Origin: Buxus sempervirens
Lineage: Eukaryota; Streptophyta; Magnoliopsida; Buxales; Buxaceae
DNA length: 64,000 nucleotides
Direction of reading: 5' to 3'
NCBI GenBank assembly: GCA_947561395.2
Contig: OX387185.1
Location: 18,626,366 to 18,690,365 of the forward strand
Made by a program: the position numbers and the translations under genes. The notes beneath the pieces were generated by a model. It was given only the letters and a program-made list of their open reading frames with translations, did no database searches and had not been told where the DNA came from. Positions 35,000 to 47,299 of this stretch are shown one piece after another (positions within the stretch are counted from its first letter, which is position 1; every line of letters begins with the position of its first letter).

Positions 35000-35600
35000 T
35001 TCTCTATCTCTAGGCCAGGGTGAACAAAGGTTCACTATCCCTAACCGCGATGAACCTCTCACTCTAACATTCCATACTTATAGTTGTGAAAGGGCTAGTT
35101 CACTACCCCCAAATTGAGGTGGACAGCATACATTACCTACCAATACTCACTTTTATGAAGAAGCTAGTTCACTACCTCCAAATTGAGGTGAACACTAGTT
35201 CACTACCCCCAATTGAGGTGAACCATATACATATATACATTACTTACCCATAATCACTTTGAGAGTGAGCTAGTTCACTACCCCTAAATTGAGGTGAACA
35301 CTAGTTCACTACCCTCAATTGAGGTGAATTGCACATACTGCCAACCAACATCAATCTTTGGGAAGAAGCTAGTTCACTACCCCCAAATTGAGGTGAACAC
35401 TAGTTTACTACCCCCAATTGAGGTGAACTGCATATATTACTTACCAATATTCACTCTTGTGAATGAGCTAGTTCACTACCCCCAAATTGAGGTAAACACT
35501 AGTTCACTGCCCCCAATTGAGGTGAACCGCACATGTTAATTGCCAATATCACTTTTGGAGAAGGAGCCAGTTCACTACCCCCCACATTGAGGTGAACTGC
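35000..35600 (-). repeat. Minisatellite, AGTTCACTACCCCCAAATTG units
   Basis: Around ten copies of AGTTCACTACCCCCAAATTG followed by AGGTGAACAC and longer spacers, partly as higher-order units of about 110-120 bases (for example 35163, 35272, 35375, 35470). This is the reverse of the repeat at 7345-7740 and clearly longer here. Confidence 0.88.
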
Positions 35601-37662
35601 ACATATTTAGAATGCTAAACCTATGGGCCAATGCTCTAAATATCTCTCATGAACTTCTAGGCTACTGCTTCCCATACATTTCAAGTCAAAGGTGGGGCCG
35701 AAGCCCTCTATTCAGTAACACTCAATGTCATTGGGGCCACTGCCCTTTTATCTCATGGTACAAGCAACGGGCCAAAGCCCTTGAGGTGGTGCAAATATAA
35801 TTACGGGCCTATGCCCTTTGCTCATGGGTCAAATACTAGGCCGAAGCCCATAATTCCAGGTGTGGTGTACTCACATTGGTAATCAATGGTAAAGGTTTGG
35901 TTTTCAGGAATTCTCTACCTTTCGTGACTCAGTTTGAGCAACCTATGCCTTAACTCTTTTGATACTCTTACAACTCGGTCTTGGTTCTTGATTTCTACTT
36001 CTAAGGGTTATTTAGAAGGTGTTTGAAGTGGTGGAATCAAGTTATTCCATCTTTGTAGTAATTTGGGATAGAAAACCTTCCTAAGACCTTCTTGGGCAAA
36101 ACGTACCCAAATTCCTTGTTATTTGGAATTTTGAGTTAGTTCCAGTTGGAACACCTCCTAGACACTTAACTCTCACTTATACATAGGTTGGATTTGAACA
36201 AAATCAAATGGTAGTTCAATCTGGGTTGAAACCTCAAAAATTGGAATTTCTGGTAAGGGCGCTCGATGGGTCGTTCGAACCGGCTTCGAACGGCTAGAAA
36301 TTTCACTCTCAGGTTCTCTGTTTTGACATCTCGTTAGAACAGTTGCTTGAGCATGACTTAAATCACTTCCTAAACTACCTAAAACTACCGCCTGATGCCC
36401 GCTCGAGCGGCTGGGTTTTCTCAGCAACTTGCAAAATCCGACTTTTGGGGATTTAGGGTTTTTTCTCAAATCTCACTTATTCTAGGTGTTTTTGGACTCG
36501 AAATCACTCATAGCATGTCTATAAATCTACTACCTACAAAACCCCTCAAAGAAAACTCTCCTATTGGCCCTAGAACTCTTTTTCACATCTCAACCCTAAC
36601 ATTCATCTAACATGCGATTTTGGCTGAAAATTTGAAAACAAGGGGAAGGGTGGTGTTGCTTACCTCTTGCAAGTTTCCTAGCTCCTAAATCAACCCACGA
36701 ACAGCTCCTTGCTTGCTCCTTGGTTGATTCCTCACAAAACCTCCACTAAAGCACCCACACGAAAATCACTTCTCTTGGTTTCTTCCTTTGTTTTCTTGCA
36801 AGCTAGCACCTCCAATAGGTTTAGAATGGGTGGGGGATGAAAATGGGGAAGGATTATGGGAAGGAGATGAAGAAATGAGAGTGTGGGAGAGAGAAGAGAG
36901 GAAAAGGGTTTGGGCAAAAGGGGTTTTGGTCGTATGGCATACTCTTGGGTTTTTCTCCACTTAAATCAAACTTCCTCCACCAGACACATTTTATTACTAG
37001 TTTGCCACTCTCTCTTCCTACATTGCACATATCACCAACACTTAGCACATTTTCTCACTTGGAAAATCTCATGTAACCAAATGACAGATGCTCACCTTCA
37101 CAGGCTGCCGACAACCCGGAGCTTAGCCATTTTAAGTAGCTTTAGGCTTGAGCTGCTCCAGCTTCACCTATACATCAAGCTCACTAATTAGGGTATGCTA
37201 GGGATTTTGGAATGGGGTTTCACATGTAGAATAACTAGTAAGTGAAATGTTTATTAGAGGGCTTTGAATTCTGTGTCATAGGCATTCCATCATCTTGAGG
37301 TGGTACCGCTCCTGGATAGGTCGATTGCTACGTTACCCACTCCTGGATAGGTTGGGCCGTACATGCTAACCCATGGTTGGGTTCTTCTGTTAGTGTTGAA
37401 TAGCCAGATTGCAGGGCGGCTGGTCCATTTGTAATTCGTTAAGGTACATATTGGCGCATGTCTACTCTCTTTCTCTGGTTTACTATTTCATGAGTCCCAT
37501 GAGGTGAACAACTGTGTTTGATCTATATTCATTAAATTGTTGCTGATCTGTATTTATTGTGGTTATCCTGATTAGGCATTGCATATTTTATTATGGTCAA
37601 CTATTTGCATGACTACTTACTGAGATGTTTCTTACATTATTGTTTTATCAGTTTTGTTTTCA

Positions 37663-37749
37663 GATATTTCTGGAGAGGACCTTGTTGGGGTAGAGACTCT
37701 GGGGGATTACTGTGATTACCAGGAAGAGGATTATTTCGTTCTTGTGTAG
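37663..37749 (+). other. Short open tail after LTR acceptor-like site
   Basis: 28 codons plus stop, beginning DISGEDLVGVETLG and ending EEDYFVLV; counterpart of the minus-strand tail at 16070-16156. Confidence 0.5.
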
Positions 37750-37914
37750 GTTCAAGAGGACATGGAGATCTGATTTAGCTTTTTGTTGAGGGATTCACAT
37801 TAGTTTATTTTGTTTTGAGGATTTTGATGTTATTAGAAGGATTATTGGATATTTTAATTATACAACTTTAGTGGACGATGCTTATTTTTTTTAGTTGACC
37901 CTTTCCAGACTTTA

Positions 37915-38654
37915 TGGATGAGAGCTATTGGGGCTGTTACCGATTTGATTGGCAGATTGGAGAGGAACCGAGGGGATGAGAGGGCTCCGAGGAGAGATCG
38001 TGTTGACGACTATGGTGCACGGGAGCTAGAGAGGTTTCGTAAGATGGGACCTGCCAAAGTCCAGGCAGTTGCAGATTGGCCTAGACCTACCACAGTGACA
38101 GAGATCCGCAGTTTCCTTGGCATGGCTGGATATTACTGCAGATTTATTGAGAGTTTTTCCAAGATATCATCGCCGTTGTCCAATTTGACTGAGAAGGCAG
38201 TTCGATTTAAGTGGGATGATAAATTTGACCAAAGTTTTCAGCTGTTAAAGCAGAGACTTATCACGACCCTAGTATTGATTGTACCATCCATGGATGAGCC
38301 TTACACTGTTTATTGTGATGCATCCAGGATTGGTTTGGGTTGTGTGCTGATGCAACAGGGTTGAGTTGTAGCATATGCTTCTCGCTTATTAAGACCTCAT
38401 GAGAAGAATTACCTCACCCACAACTTGGAGTTGGTAGCCATAGTCTTCGCATTGAAGATATGGAGGCACTACTTATACGGGGTTGAGTTTGAGATTTTCT
38501 CAGATCATAAGAGTTTGAGATACATATTTTCCCAAAGAGATCTCAACATGAGGCAGAGGAGATGGATGGATCTATTGAAGGATTTCAGATTTACACTCCA
38601 GTACCATCTAGGCAAGGCGAATGTAGTCGTAGATGCCTTGAGCCGTAAAGGCGC
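37915..38654 (+). pseudogene. Chromovirus gag remnant joined to RT-end/RNase H remnant
   Basis: Short Gag-like stretch (AVTDLIGRLERNRGDERAP), then Ty3/gypsy sequence: end of reverse transcriptase and RNase H ([48 protein letters not shown], then [19 protein letters not shown] and [16 protein letters not shown]). It closely resembles the matching part of the complete element at 56.2-56.8 kb. Most of gag and the protease/RT core are missing. Fossil; belongs to the 28925 element. Confidence 0.88.
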
Positions 38655-40499
38655 TGTAAACCCCGAATTTTCCTTAAATAATAAATTAAATTAGTAAATA
38701 ATATTACCCAGAGTTATGATTGATAGAAACATTTTAATATTGTAGGGGATGATCAACTTAGCAGAGATCCAGAATTAGACGCAGATCTGACCGTCCGATC
38801 GTGAGATATCGAGGTATGTATTTTGATTGGGCAAGGTGTATAGAAGAGTTGCATGGGAGATGCATAGGATCAGGGGGTATAAATATGTATAAAGAATTAA
38901 CCTAATTCTTATACGTGTATTCTCGCTTGTATTGAAGAGCCGCAAGCGACGAGAGTTGAACGACCGAGAAGAAAAGAAAGAGAAGGAGGGAGGAAGACCA
39001 AGTAATCTTGCTCAGAGCATTGCTTTGCAACTGAAGAGAGATTTGAGGGTTGTTGATCAGAGGAGAAGAAGAGGAACGCGCGTATAGAGAGGTAGGTGAC
39101 ACCGTTTTGGTTTAAATTTGGATTTATCTCTGTTTAATCGCAAACGCATGTTTCTATGATATGTAATGTTGTATTTAGTTAGCTAAGCATGTTAAAAATA
39201 CATTAGAATGAATTTAGACGAGAAAAATCACGATTTAGAACTGTTTCTGCTCGATTTGGTGAGACCGCCGACCTCGACTGTGCGAGGCGCTCATCGGCGA
39301 TCTTAGGCGCTGGTTAAGGATTCGAGGACGCCGCGGACCGCGGGACGACGGACCGTGGGCGTTCGAAATTGCACTACCGCCGACTGATGACCGCCCGGAG
39401 CGATCCCAGGCGCTCTCAGCAGAATTTCCAATTTTTCATAATTTCGAACCTAATTCAATTCTAAACTATTTTTAGACAATTTTAATGATTAATTAAGGTG
39501 TTTTAAGACCAAAATAAACTACCTAAATCCCTGTTTTACAGAAAAACAAATTAGGGAGATATTTAGGACATTAGTTGCCTAGTTTTGAAGGTAAACGAGA
39601 AATGTGATTTTGGAAAAGCCTAACTACCATTTGACTATCTAAACACTTTTAAATGGCATTATAAATCATAAGACATTATAAAGAGAGTTCATAATCCGCA
39701 TGGCTGAATAATGAAGTGAATGTACAGATATAACCATTATATGCCGCTAGGCACCAACCCTTATAGAAATATGATACTTTAGGGAATTTTGGAGTCTAGT
39801 GGGCATAGCTGGTTATGGATCCATAGTCGTAGCTAGATAGCTGAGGGATATGTCATTTGGGTTGAGTTACTCCTATATGCGACGCGCTTCCTTTGCAAGT
39901 TAGTTTGTCTGGGAAGGTCCTATGTCTGGAGGGACACCCCGGTGAGCCGCTGGTGATTCCCTGTACATGTGGATAAGCAACCACCTCCATGTATTGATTC
40001 TGGTGCTGCATGCTGGTGGTACATACCAACTTTGATGGGTACGTGTGCAATAAGTCGGTGACTACGGCTCTTGTCTAAGCTGCGCTGCATGGGGCTTGAG
40101 TATCATTAGTAGCATCGCTCCTAAGTCGCACGGTGGTATAGCAATTGGTTGAGAATCATCTCAAAAGGTTTATCTAACTTTGTGAGTCCTACAATGACAC
40201 TGAAAACATAACACTTGATATGATTACTATTGTGCACGTGCGGGATGCATGTGATTGGGATATTGGTTGGATGTGACTGCTTAGTACATCCTGGCAATAC
40301 TTGGATTATGCTATTGATTTGGATATTGAGTTCTTATATTAAAACTTGCTGAAAATCATTTCTAGAATTGTTATCAAACTGTTTTGTGTTCACGAATGGT
40401 ATAAATGATTATGCGAGCCTGATTTGTCGATATTGCTTAATCGTGCATGAAATGCTACTTTGCTTATATTAACTGTTTAATCATGCATGTGTTACCTAC

Positions 40500-40517
40500 T
40501 GGGATATTCGTATCTCA
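40500..40517 (+). other. Conserved LTR hairpin, TTCG loop
   Basis: TGGGATA, TTCG, TATCTCA; stem of 7 with one wobble, after GCATGTGTTACCTAC, 22 bases before the CAG at 40539-40541. Confidence 0.7.
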
Positions 40518-40540
40518 CCCTACTTCTATTTCATTTTTCA

Positions 40541-40630
40541 GCTGATACGCGAGAGGGGGATCTCTTAGACTTCCAGGGAGAGATAGCCGAGTATTCGCCG
40601 GAGGATTATTATTATCCAGACCTTGTCTGA
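40541..40630 (+). other. Short open tail after LTR acceptor-like site
   Basis: 29 codons plus stop: starts ADTREGDLLDFQGE and ends SPEDYYYPDLV. The PEDYYYP core is identical to that at 27698-27790, although the LTRs are otherwise different. Confidence 0.55.
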
Positions 40631-41010
40631 GGTGGATTTATGTGATAGACTTAGCATTTTATTGGTTATTATCATTTATTGGATTTGATGTATTAGAGAG
40701 ACAAGAGAGAGAGTTAGTAACCAGTTCATTCTACCAGACTTTGATATTACTGACTGATGGTCAAGCTTTATGCTTGTTTGAGGATTTTGATCTACACTTC
40801 CGCACATACTTGTTTCCGCACTCTGATAGTTTAATATATATGGATTGGATTTACCTTCTTTGGTCTGGTATGTTATTGATGTTGTAATTGATATGGGCCA
40901 GTAACACCTCGGATTTGGTTGTTGAACTAAATTTGGGTTGTTACAGTAGCGAACCGGGTTCGGGTCGGGTGCCGGTTTGGACTGACCCGGGTTCGGGGCG
41001 TTACAGGCGC

Positions 41011-42213
41011 TACTGATGAGACTTCCATTGCTACTTTAGCTACTTTTATGGCTAGTCAGTATAGCCTTGTAAATGCAGTTCGTGATTGGCAGGGGGAGTT
41101 CCGTTTACCTCAGGAGGGAGTTATCCGAGTAGCCAAAGTTCAGGTAGAGCCTGATTTGATCCAGAGGATCAGGGAGAGACAATTGACAGATCCAGAGTTG
41201 ACTGCTACCAGGAAATTGTTGCGTGAGGGTTCTGAGACTGTGAGAGACTTCACTGATATGGATGGATTATTGAGATTTCAGGGTCGCATTTGTGTACCAG
41301 CTGATAAGGATATTAAGGCAGTGATTATGGTAGATGCTCACAAATCAAAGTATGCAGTGCATCCTGGCAGCACGAAGATGTATAGAAATTTGAGGGTAGT
41401 ATATAGGTAGTCAGGAATGAAGAAGGATATAGCAGAATTTGTGGCTAAGTGCCTGGTGTATCAGAAGGTTAAGGCAGAGCACATGAGACCAACAGGGTTT
41501 GCTTCAACCCCTACCCATTCCAGAGTGGAAATGAGAGCACATCACCATGGATTTTGTGAGTGGATTACCTCTTTCTCCAAAGGGGCATGATGCTATATGG
41601 ATGATAGTGAACCGATTGACTAAGTAAGCTCACTTTTTGCCTATTAGGATGAATCAACCACTTAATGCACTAGAGAGCTGTATGTACGGGAGATAGTGAG
41701 ATTGCATGGGGTGCTAGTATCCATTGTCTCTGATCGTGATCCTAGATTCACATCCCAGTTCGGGGAGTCTTTCCAGAAGGCCATGGGTACAGAGTTGAAG
41801 TTTAGCACTAGTTACCATCCTCATACCGATGGACAGTTAGAGAGGACCATTCAGACGCTTGAGGATATATTGAGGTATTGTGTTCTTTATTGGGGAGGTA
41901 ATTGGAGTAAGCACCTACCTTTGGTAGAGTTTGCCTACAATAACAATTGTCAGGTGAGCATTCAGATGGCACCATACGAGGCATTGTATGGTAGAGCATG
42001 TAGATCACCAGTTTGTTGGGAGGAAGTTGGTGAAAGGCAATATTTGGGTCCTCAGTATGTGTAGGACAGTGTTGATTTGGGGAAATTGATCAAACAGAGA
42101 TTATTGAATGCTCAAAGTCGCCAGAAGAGTCATGTGGATACAAGGCGGCGAGATCTGAAATTTGAGGTTGGAAATAAAGTATTTATTAAGGTATCACCTT
42201 TCTGTGGTATAAG
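41011..42213 (+). pseudogene. Chromovirus integrase remnant
   Basis: Continues the 28925 element after the solo LTR: linker (FMASQYSLVNAVRDWQGEF), the integrase zinc-binding region (HPGSTKMYRNLRVVY), then the catalytic core with [18 protein letters not shown] and [17 protein letters not shown], and [20 protein letters not shown]. It matches the integrase of the complete element at 57.1-57.9 kb. The chromodomain end is absent because the Ogre-like element begins at 42214. Fossil with several breaks. Confidence 0.88.
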
Positions 42214-44513
42214 TGTAGACACCCCAAAATTGCACGATTTTTGATAAACCTTGAAGGAGAGAAATATTTTATTGGAATTTTCAATTCTTAATATTGGGTT
42301 TAAAATCCTTAACCCATTTGAATCCAAAACCACAAAGGAAAAGGTCCAAATTCAATCTTTTGCGCAAAGTCAAACTTTTTTTGTTGACTTTTATTGACTT
42401 TTTACCCCAAAAAATGAAATATTTTTTAAGGCAAGATTTCAAGATAATTTTTCCTGGTAATTAGGTTTATAGCAATGTTATTGCATAAATGAATTTTTTG
42501 AGCCTTTAAATCTTGACAAATACCTTGGTATTAACATTTTGAATCTTTTTACCAGACCTGAAAAACCGAAATTTAGTCTTGAACTGGAAAGTTGACTTTT
42601 TATTCACTTGGAATTTGGGTCTGGAACTATTTTTAATGGATTCAAATTGTTGGGGGGGGGGGTGTTTGCTTATTTACATGTAATATCTTAAGTAAATGAA
42701 GATTAAAAAATACAAGGACATTTACTTAAATGATATTACATGTAAATAAGTATTGCCTGTGCAGGTAAGGGTCAAGGCTATGCAGAATTTGTGCAGACAG
42801 GCCATTTTGGTCTTGTCTGCATTTGGTATGCAGTCAAGGCATGATGGCATTTGGTATGCGGTCAAGGCATGACCGCAATATATATGCAGTCACGCGTAAT
42901 TTTGAACGAATTTGCAATTTGCTCGATTTTTGAGCCTTATTTACACTCATACCTCTCTCTAGGAGATGCACTCTCCTCTTTTTACCCTTCGTGGTTTGTT
43001 AGATTTACTCTAACTCAAGTTTTAAAGCTAAGTTGGAACATTCTAGAACCTTATTTTGGCATACCCCTATGACCAATCATGCCCCTGGGTTTGCCAATAA
43101 ATAGAGAGCCTTACCTCAAGCAAAGGGTTGAGAATTGAAGCTAGAAGAGCTCTAAGTGAAGAAGGGAACCCTTGCCTCTCTGCTTTTTCAAATCCAGTTA
43201 AGTCTCTCTTCATTTTTATTTTTTGTTTTAAAATCTAGGATTATTTAGTTCTTCTATTTTTTCTGTAGAATAAGGCCTGTGTATGGTTGTAACCCCAAAC
43301 CTAAATCCAAGTATCTCAAGCATCTTCTCTAGCCGTAAAACGTGAAGAGAGATCTAGGGGAAAGGAGCGCAAGAATGGATTTTTAGGGTAGACTCCTATG
43401 TGTTGTAATCTTTGATATGTGTATTTTGAATGCTCTGGTTAGGTTATGTGATTGTTTATTTTTGAAATATGGAGGAATATCATGGATCTATGCTGTTCAT
43501 AGCATCAGATCTCCTTTTCCTCCTAGAGATGTTGGTTTTCAAAACAACTACACCCACCACATTGTTTTCTTTCTTTTGGTTATTATTAGTCTAGGATTTT
43601 GGATCTACCATGATTAAGATGGTAGATCTAAAATCAAAAGCCTTAAAGTAACCTCTAGGGTTTCATGAGGTGATTTTTGAGTTGTTTTAATTTTTGAGAG
43701 AAGATTCTATGGTTTAAACTCTCCCTTTTTGATGTTTTTCATCAACATGGGTGTATCAAGTTTAGATCTCTTAACTAATGAGAAATCTGGACCAGATCTG
43801 TACCCTAGAATTGTTTAGATTTATTCTTCAATATTATGAGGTAATTTGTATGTTGTTTTAATCTTTGAGAGAGGATCCTATGGTCTAAAGTCTCACTTTT
43901 TGATGTTTTTCATCAACATGGGTGTATCTGGTTTAGATCTCTCAACTAATGAGAGATCTGGACCAGATCTTTACCCTAGATTGTTCAGGTTTATTCTTCA
44001 ATATTTTGTCAAAAGATTTTTAACTTTTATTATGTAGTTCCAAGATTTTAAGGATTTAACTTAAAGCTAGTTTTTCAAGTTTTTACTCTAGGTTTGTTTT
44101 CTTTATCTTGATTTTACTCAATCATGAAACCCTAGAAATGGTGTATTCATAGGAAGGATCCAGAATTAATTGGATCATTTATATGGAGAAAGCCATACAT
44201 CTTTTATTCTTTTACTTTTGATTTGGTTTTTATTAGCAAGCCTTTTTCAAAACATGAACAATACCTGGCAACCAACTCGTGTGGATGAATGGGGGGTGCC
44301 TAACACCTTCCCCTATTCATAACCTAATCTCCTTACCCATCTTTGGTTTTTTATTTTAAAGTAGAGTTATTTTTACTCTAGTTTTGCCCTTTTGTATTTT
44401 TTTTGATTATTTTGGTGTCCATTCACACCTAAAATTGAATGGTGGCGACTCCTTGATTTATTGAGCCCGTGTGATGATTATGAAGTCATTGAATTGATTT
44501 TCCATGTCTCACA
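42214..44513 (+). mobile_element. 5' LTR of the Ogre-like element
   Basis: 2.3 kb, from TGTAGACACCCCAAAATTG to TCCATGTCTCACA, immediately followed by the primer-binding site. It shares start, end, the AGCCGTAAAACGTGAAGAGA block (near 43330) and GTGTCCATTCACACCTAAA (near 44415) with the solo LTR 1153-2961. A nearly perfect inverted repeat lies at 42669-42750, after a G-run of about eleven. A direct repeat with TGATGTTTTTCATCAACATG occurs at about 43730 and 43900. Confidence 0.9.
42669..42750 (+). repeat. Inverted repeat in the Ogre-like LTR
   Basis: Arm 42669-42698 begins CTTATTTACATGTAATATC and pairs with arm 42719-42750, ending GATATTACATGTAAATAAG, with a small offset in the middle and a loop of about 20 bases. 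One arm is recognisable near 1100-1135 and 32615-32645 in the family X LTRs. Confidence 0.85.
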
Positions 44514-44515
44514 AC

Positions 44516-44533
44516 TGGCGATTCTGTTGGGGA
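44516..44533 (+). promoter_or_regulatory. Primer-binding site, Tat/Ogre type
   Basis: TGGCGATTCTGTTGGGGA, two bases after the LTR end. From memory, Tat/Ogre elements have TGGCGAC...CTGGGGA here, matching a tRNA-Arg 3' end; the exact tRNA was not checked. Confidence 0.75.
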
Positions 44534-46380
44534 CTGTGGATTTAAGCCATGTTTTGTGTATTTGTTCATATTTTGTTTTTATTTTGAATGCTTGCTGTTT
44601 TGTTTATTTTATTTTGGCGTGTTTGATGTATTTTAAATCTGATTTGTATGATTAGAAACTCATAAGGATAGGTTATGTATGTATTGCTTGGTTGTGTTTA
44701 GAATCATGTTTAGGGGCTTTATCTTATCACACATGCTTACATGCTGTAATTTTATGATAATAGGCTTTGCTTTGGGTGTTTAATGCTATGTTTTGATCAT
44801 GAAAATTATGAGTATGAAATCTGGAAGTTTAGTGGGTATTTTGAATTTTTCAAGCATGTTTTCCATGATTAATTGTTTTTTGTGCAACATGATAACATGC
44901 TTATGTGATCTTTCTTGGTATATAATAATCATGAGCATGCTTAGGTGTCTTGGTTACCTTGTTTATTTGTGCTTATTTATTTTCAATATGATCTCCATAT
45001 ATGCCTTGGTGAATGTATATATGCTTGGCTATGAAAAAGAGTGGCAAGGGGTTGGGACGTTGTGAATGTTTCTTTTATTTCAAATGCACTTGAGCACTTT
45101 AAATCTTTTAAACAGCCTACACATAACCTATAGAAAGTTGAACCAGAATGTGTGTAGCTTGGCGCAACGAGGTCGTTACTTTGGAAAGCGAAAGTGAAAA
45201 CATTCACCTTAGAACTTTGAGCTAATGATGTGATGATATTGTGGATCTTTGATTTTGGTCATCACTAGGCTTGAGATCTAAGTTGTCATTAAGTCAAAAC
45301 CCAAAACCCCTAAGCTTGAAGGTGGAGAAACACGTTTTTGGCTAAAGTAAACAATTACAATGGGGAAATGGGTTTGTAATTGAGGGAAGGCCGGTTGCAT
45401 GGTTCACAAGCCCAAGGTATGATATGAATACCATATTAAAGGTAAACACATGGTAACAAGGTAATATCACTTTTTTAATTATCTTCATATCATGTAAAGT
45501 AAGTGCCATGGCGTCCATATGTTTGGGATGGAATTTTTCCCAATGAGGTCTATATCCTAAGATTGGTGTAGCTTATAGGAAGAGTTTTTAACTCTTCTCA
45601 GAAGTCACCATATAGGAGGCAACCAAAAGTACAAAATCCATGAATATGGTGTCTAATTTTGGGGAGAACATGTACCCTTATGAGCATTCATGCATTTTTG
45701 TAAATATAGCGTCAAAGTCCACATTGGGATAGTTTAGAAGCATCTCAATGGTAAACAATATATTTTGATGAACAATCAAAGCAATCAAATCGATTGGAAA
45801 ACAAAAAAATTTGAAATCTATCTGTAATCCGCACTTGTTATGCGGATTTAACCTTACCGCATTTTATCTGCGGTCATAGCTTGACTGCATTATATATGCC
45901 GTCACAGCTAAATTGCACTCAATATGCGGTTTACGGACATAATTGAATTCCATCAACTTTTGCCAACAAATTTGGTTCCTTTAACCTTTAAGTGATATAA
46001 ATAGATGATAGACAATTCAATAAGGGTAAAGGGCACCCAAATTCTTCTAAATTCACGTAAATCAAAGGGTTAAGCTCATTTTGGGGAATTTTACCTAATG
46101 TGAACATGTAACTTAACTCAATGAATGGAAGGGATAATGGAAAAATGAGTTTGAATCAAAATATACTTCAATTGAACCTGAAACCACATCAATGTTGCAA
46201 ATCATATTCTTGAAGTGCATTCTAATAGGTGAATAAGGAAAGAAGATTTCAAATCATTCTAATTTCCAAGGTTTGATAAGAACAATCCAATTTAAAATTT
46301 TGTTCTTTAATAAGAAATTTCCAAACATAAAAAAAAAACTTTTCTTAAAGAATTAAGTGATTGTCAAACCATAGGTATTT
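44534..46380 (+). other. Ogre-like leader, non-coding as far as seen
   Basis: No convincing reading frame. It holds GCTTGGCGCAACGAGGTCG near 45158, a stretch I associate with Tat/Ogre leaders, and AT-rich sequence otherwise. A GCGGT-type short repeat (GCATTTTATCTGCGGTCATA and variants) lies at 45835-45935. Confidence 0.6.
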
Positions 46381-47299
46381 TGAGAACCTTAGAATCTCAA
46401 ATGGGACACTTGGAAGCCATTAAATTCCAAGCAAAAAATTTTAAAAATCAACTTCCTTAATGCAACTTGAGTTTCTTTTTCAACTCAAAAGTCTTAAAGA
46501 AGATTCAAAATTGTCATGGGCCTCTTAAAGCCTTTGAATTTCAGATTTTCTTCAAAATTTCCATGGGCCTCTGCAAGCCTTTGAATTTCAGATTTACTTC
46601 AAAATTTCCATGGGCCTCTGCAAGCCTTTGAATTTTAGATTTACTTCAAAATTTCCATGGGCCTCTGCAAGCCTTTGAATTACAGATTTACTTCAAAATT
46701 TCCATGGGCCTCTGAAAGCATTTGAATTTCAGATTTTCTTCAAAATTTCCAAGGGTCTCTGAAAGCCTTTGAATTTCAGATTTTCTTCAAAATTTCCATG
46801 GGCGTCTGAAAGCCTTTGAATTTCAGATTTTCTTCAAAATTTTCATGGGCCTCTTAAAGCTTTTGAATTTCAGATTTTTTATTTCATAGGCCCTTAGAAG
46901 ACTGGGTAATTCCATCTAACCCTTCATAGGCTCCTGAAAGCCTGCGTAATTTCAGGAGGCTTTGGAAGCTTTAATTCCAAATCCATAAGCCCTTGGAAGC
47001 TTGAGTAATTCCAAGACACTCTGTGATTTGCCTAAAATCTTTTATTTTAGGAATTTCATATCTTGTGGGACATGTTGGAAGCCCTAGAATATTCCAACAA
47101 ATTCTTTGGATGGTTCTTTTTGTACCAACCAATTCATAAGCCCTTAGAAGCTTGCGTAATTCCAAGAAATTTTCATAGGCCTAAGGAAGCCTACGTAATT
47201 CCTTAACTCATAGGATCTCTGAAAGCCTGAAATTTCAGAATTTATCTTTTGGGCCATCTATAAGCTTCTGAATTATAGACACATATTTTGGGCCGTCTA
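46381..47299 (+). repeat. Hairpin-repeat array in the Ogre-like leader, part 1
   Basis: Repeated units of about 47 bases at 46510-46890 (CATGGGCCTCTGCAAGCCTTTG, written here to its first 20 or so bases), then more diverged units. Many units fold: 46409-46431 CTTGGAA/TTCCAAG; 46711-46733, 46758-46780 and 46805-46827 TCTGAAA/TTTCAGA; 46931-46958 CTCCTGAAA/TTTCAGGAG; 46961-46981 TTTGGAA/TTCCAAA; 46992-47015 CTTGGAA/TTCCAAG; 47073-47099 TGTTGGAA/TTCCAACA; 47182-47205 TAAGGAA/TTCCTTA; 47257-47279 TCTATAA/TTATAGA. The loop stays close to GCCTnTGAA or GCnTnnGTAA. Confidence 0.88.

Larger units (their letters stand above)
30562..37224 (-). mobile_element. Solo LTR, reversed, same family as 5770-8387
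   Basis: Plus-strand start TATCACGACTAGGAACC (an aged form of TGTCACGACCCAGAACC) and end GGAATGGGGTTTCACA. Without the insert 31202-34993 it is about 2.9 kb. It matches the reverse complement of 5770-8387 throughout: tail region near 30850-30936, minisatellite 35000-35600, GGGCC-type repeats 35600-35850, CpG-rich block 36250-36420, donor-like site near 36655-36670, and leader 36700-37190. The flanking 5-mers CATAG and TGTAG agree only partly, which fits an old insertion. It has expanded minisatellites compared with the plus-strand copy. Confidence 0.85.
38655..41005 (+). mobile_element. Solo LTR, chromovirus-like
   Basis: 2.35 kb, from TGTAAACCCCGAATTTTCC to GGTTCGGGGCGTTACA; duplication GGCGC at 38650-38654 and 41006-41010. 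Parts: purine-rich leader (38940-39080); donor-like GAG|GTAGGTGACACC at 39089-39103; CpG-rich block 39250-39425 (GACCGCCG, GCGCTC); palindrome 39814-39825; repeat-poor middle with GAGCCGCTGGTGATTCCCTG, shared with 19106- and 47300-type LTRs; hairpin TGGGATA-TTCG-TATCTCA 40500-40517; CAG 40539-40541; tail to 40630. It sits inside the pol region of the 28925 element. Confidence 0.93.
28925..42213 (+). mobile_element. Chromovirus (Tekay/Del-like) remnant: 5' LTR and part of the interior
   Basis: Starts TGTAAAATCCCAGATTTT after GTTAA. LTR sequence is 28925-30561 and 37225 to about 37915; interior is about 37915-38654 and 41006-42213. Two later LTR insertions (30562-37224 reversed; 38655-41005) interrupt it and the Ogre-like element at 42214 cuts it off. 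LTR parts: TATA-like TATATAAGG near 29058; donor-like CAG|GTAAGTAGTCCC at 29643-29656; CpG-rich CGCTTGAG/GAGCGCC block 29878-30050; palindrome 30549-30560; CAG at 37661-37663 and tail to 37749. The junction between LTR and gag remnant lacks a recognisable LTR end and primer site. It is badly broken: much of the interior is missing and there are several further breaks. Confidence 0.82.

Noticed and set aside
36883-37191. Open frames on both strands at 36.7-37.2 kb as small genes
   Set aside because: Leader region of a reversed LTR; its plus-strand relative at 6006-6303 also gives opposite overlapping frames, as expected from compositional bias.
45080-45210. tRNA-like gene near GGTCGTTAC
   Set aside because: No cloverleaf could be drawn by eye; the stretch fits a Tat/Ogre leader block.
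46501-46890. Regular 47-bp repeats that resemble a CRISPR array
   Set aside because: Plant retrotransposon leader, no unique spacers, whole units repeat with drift, and no cas-like genes.
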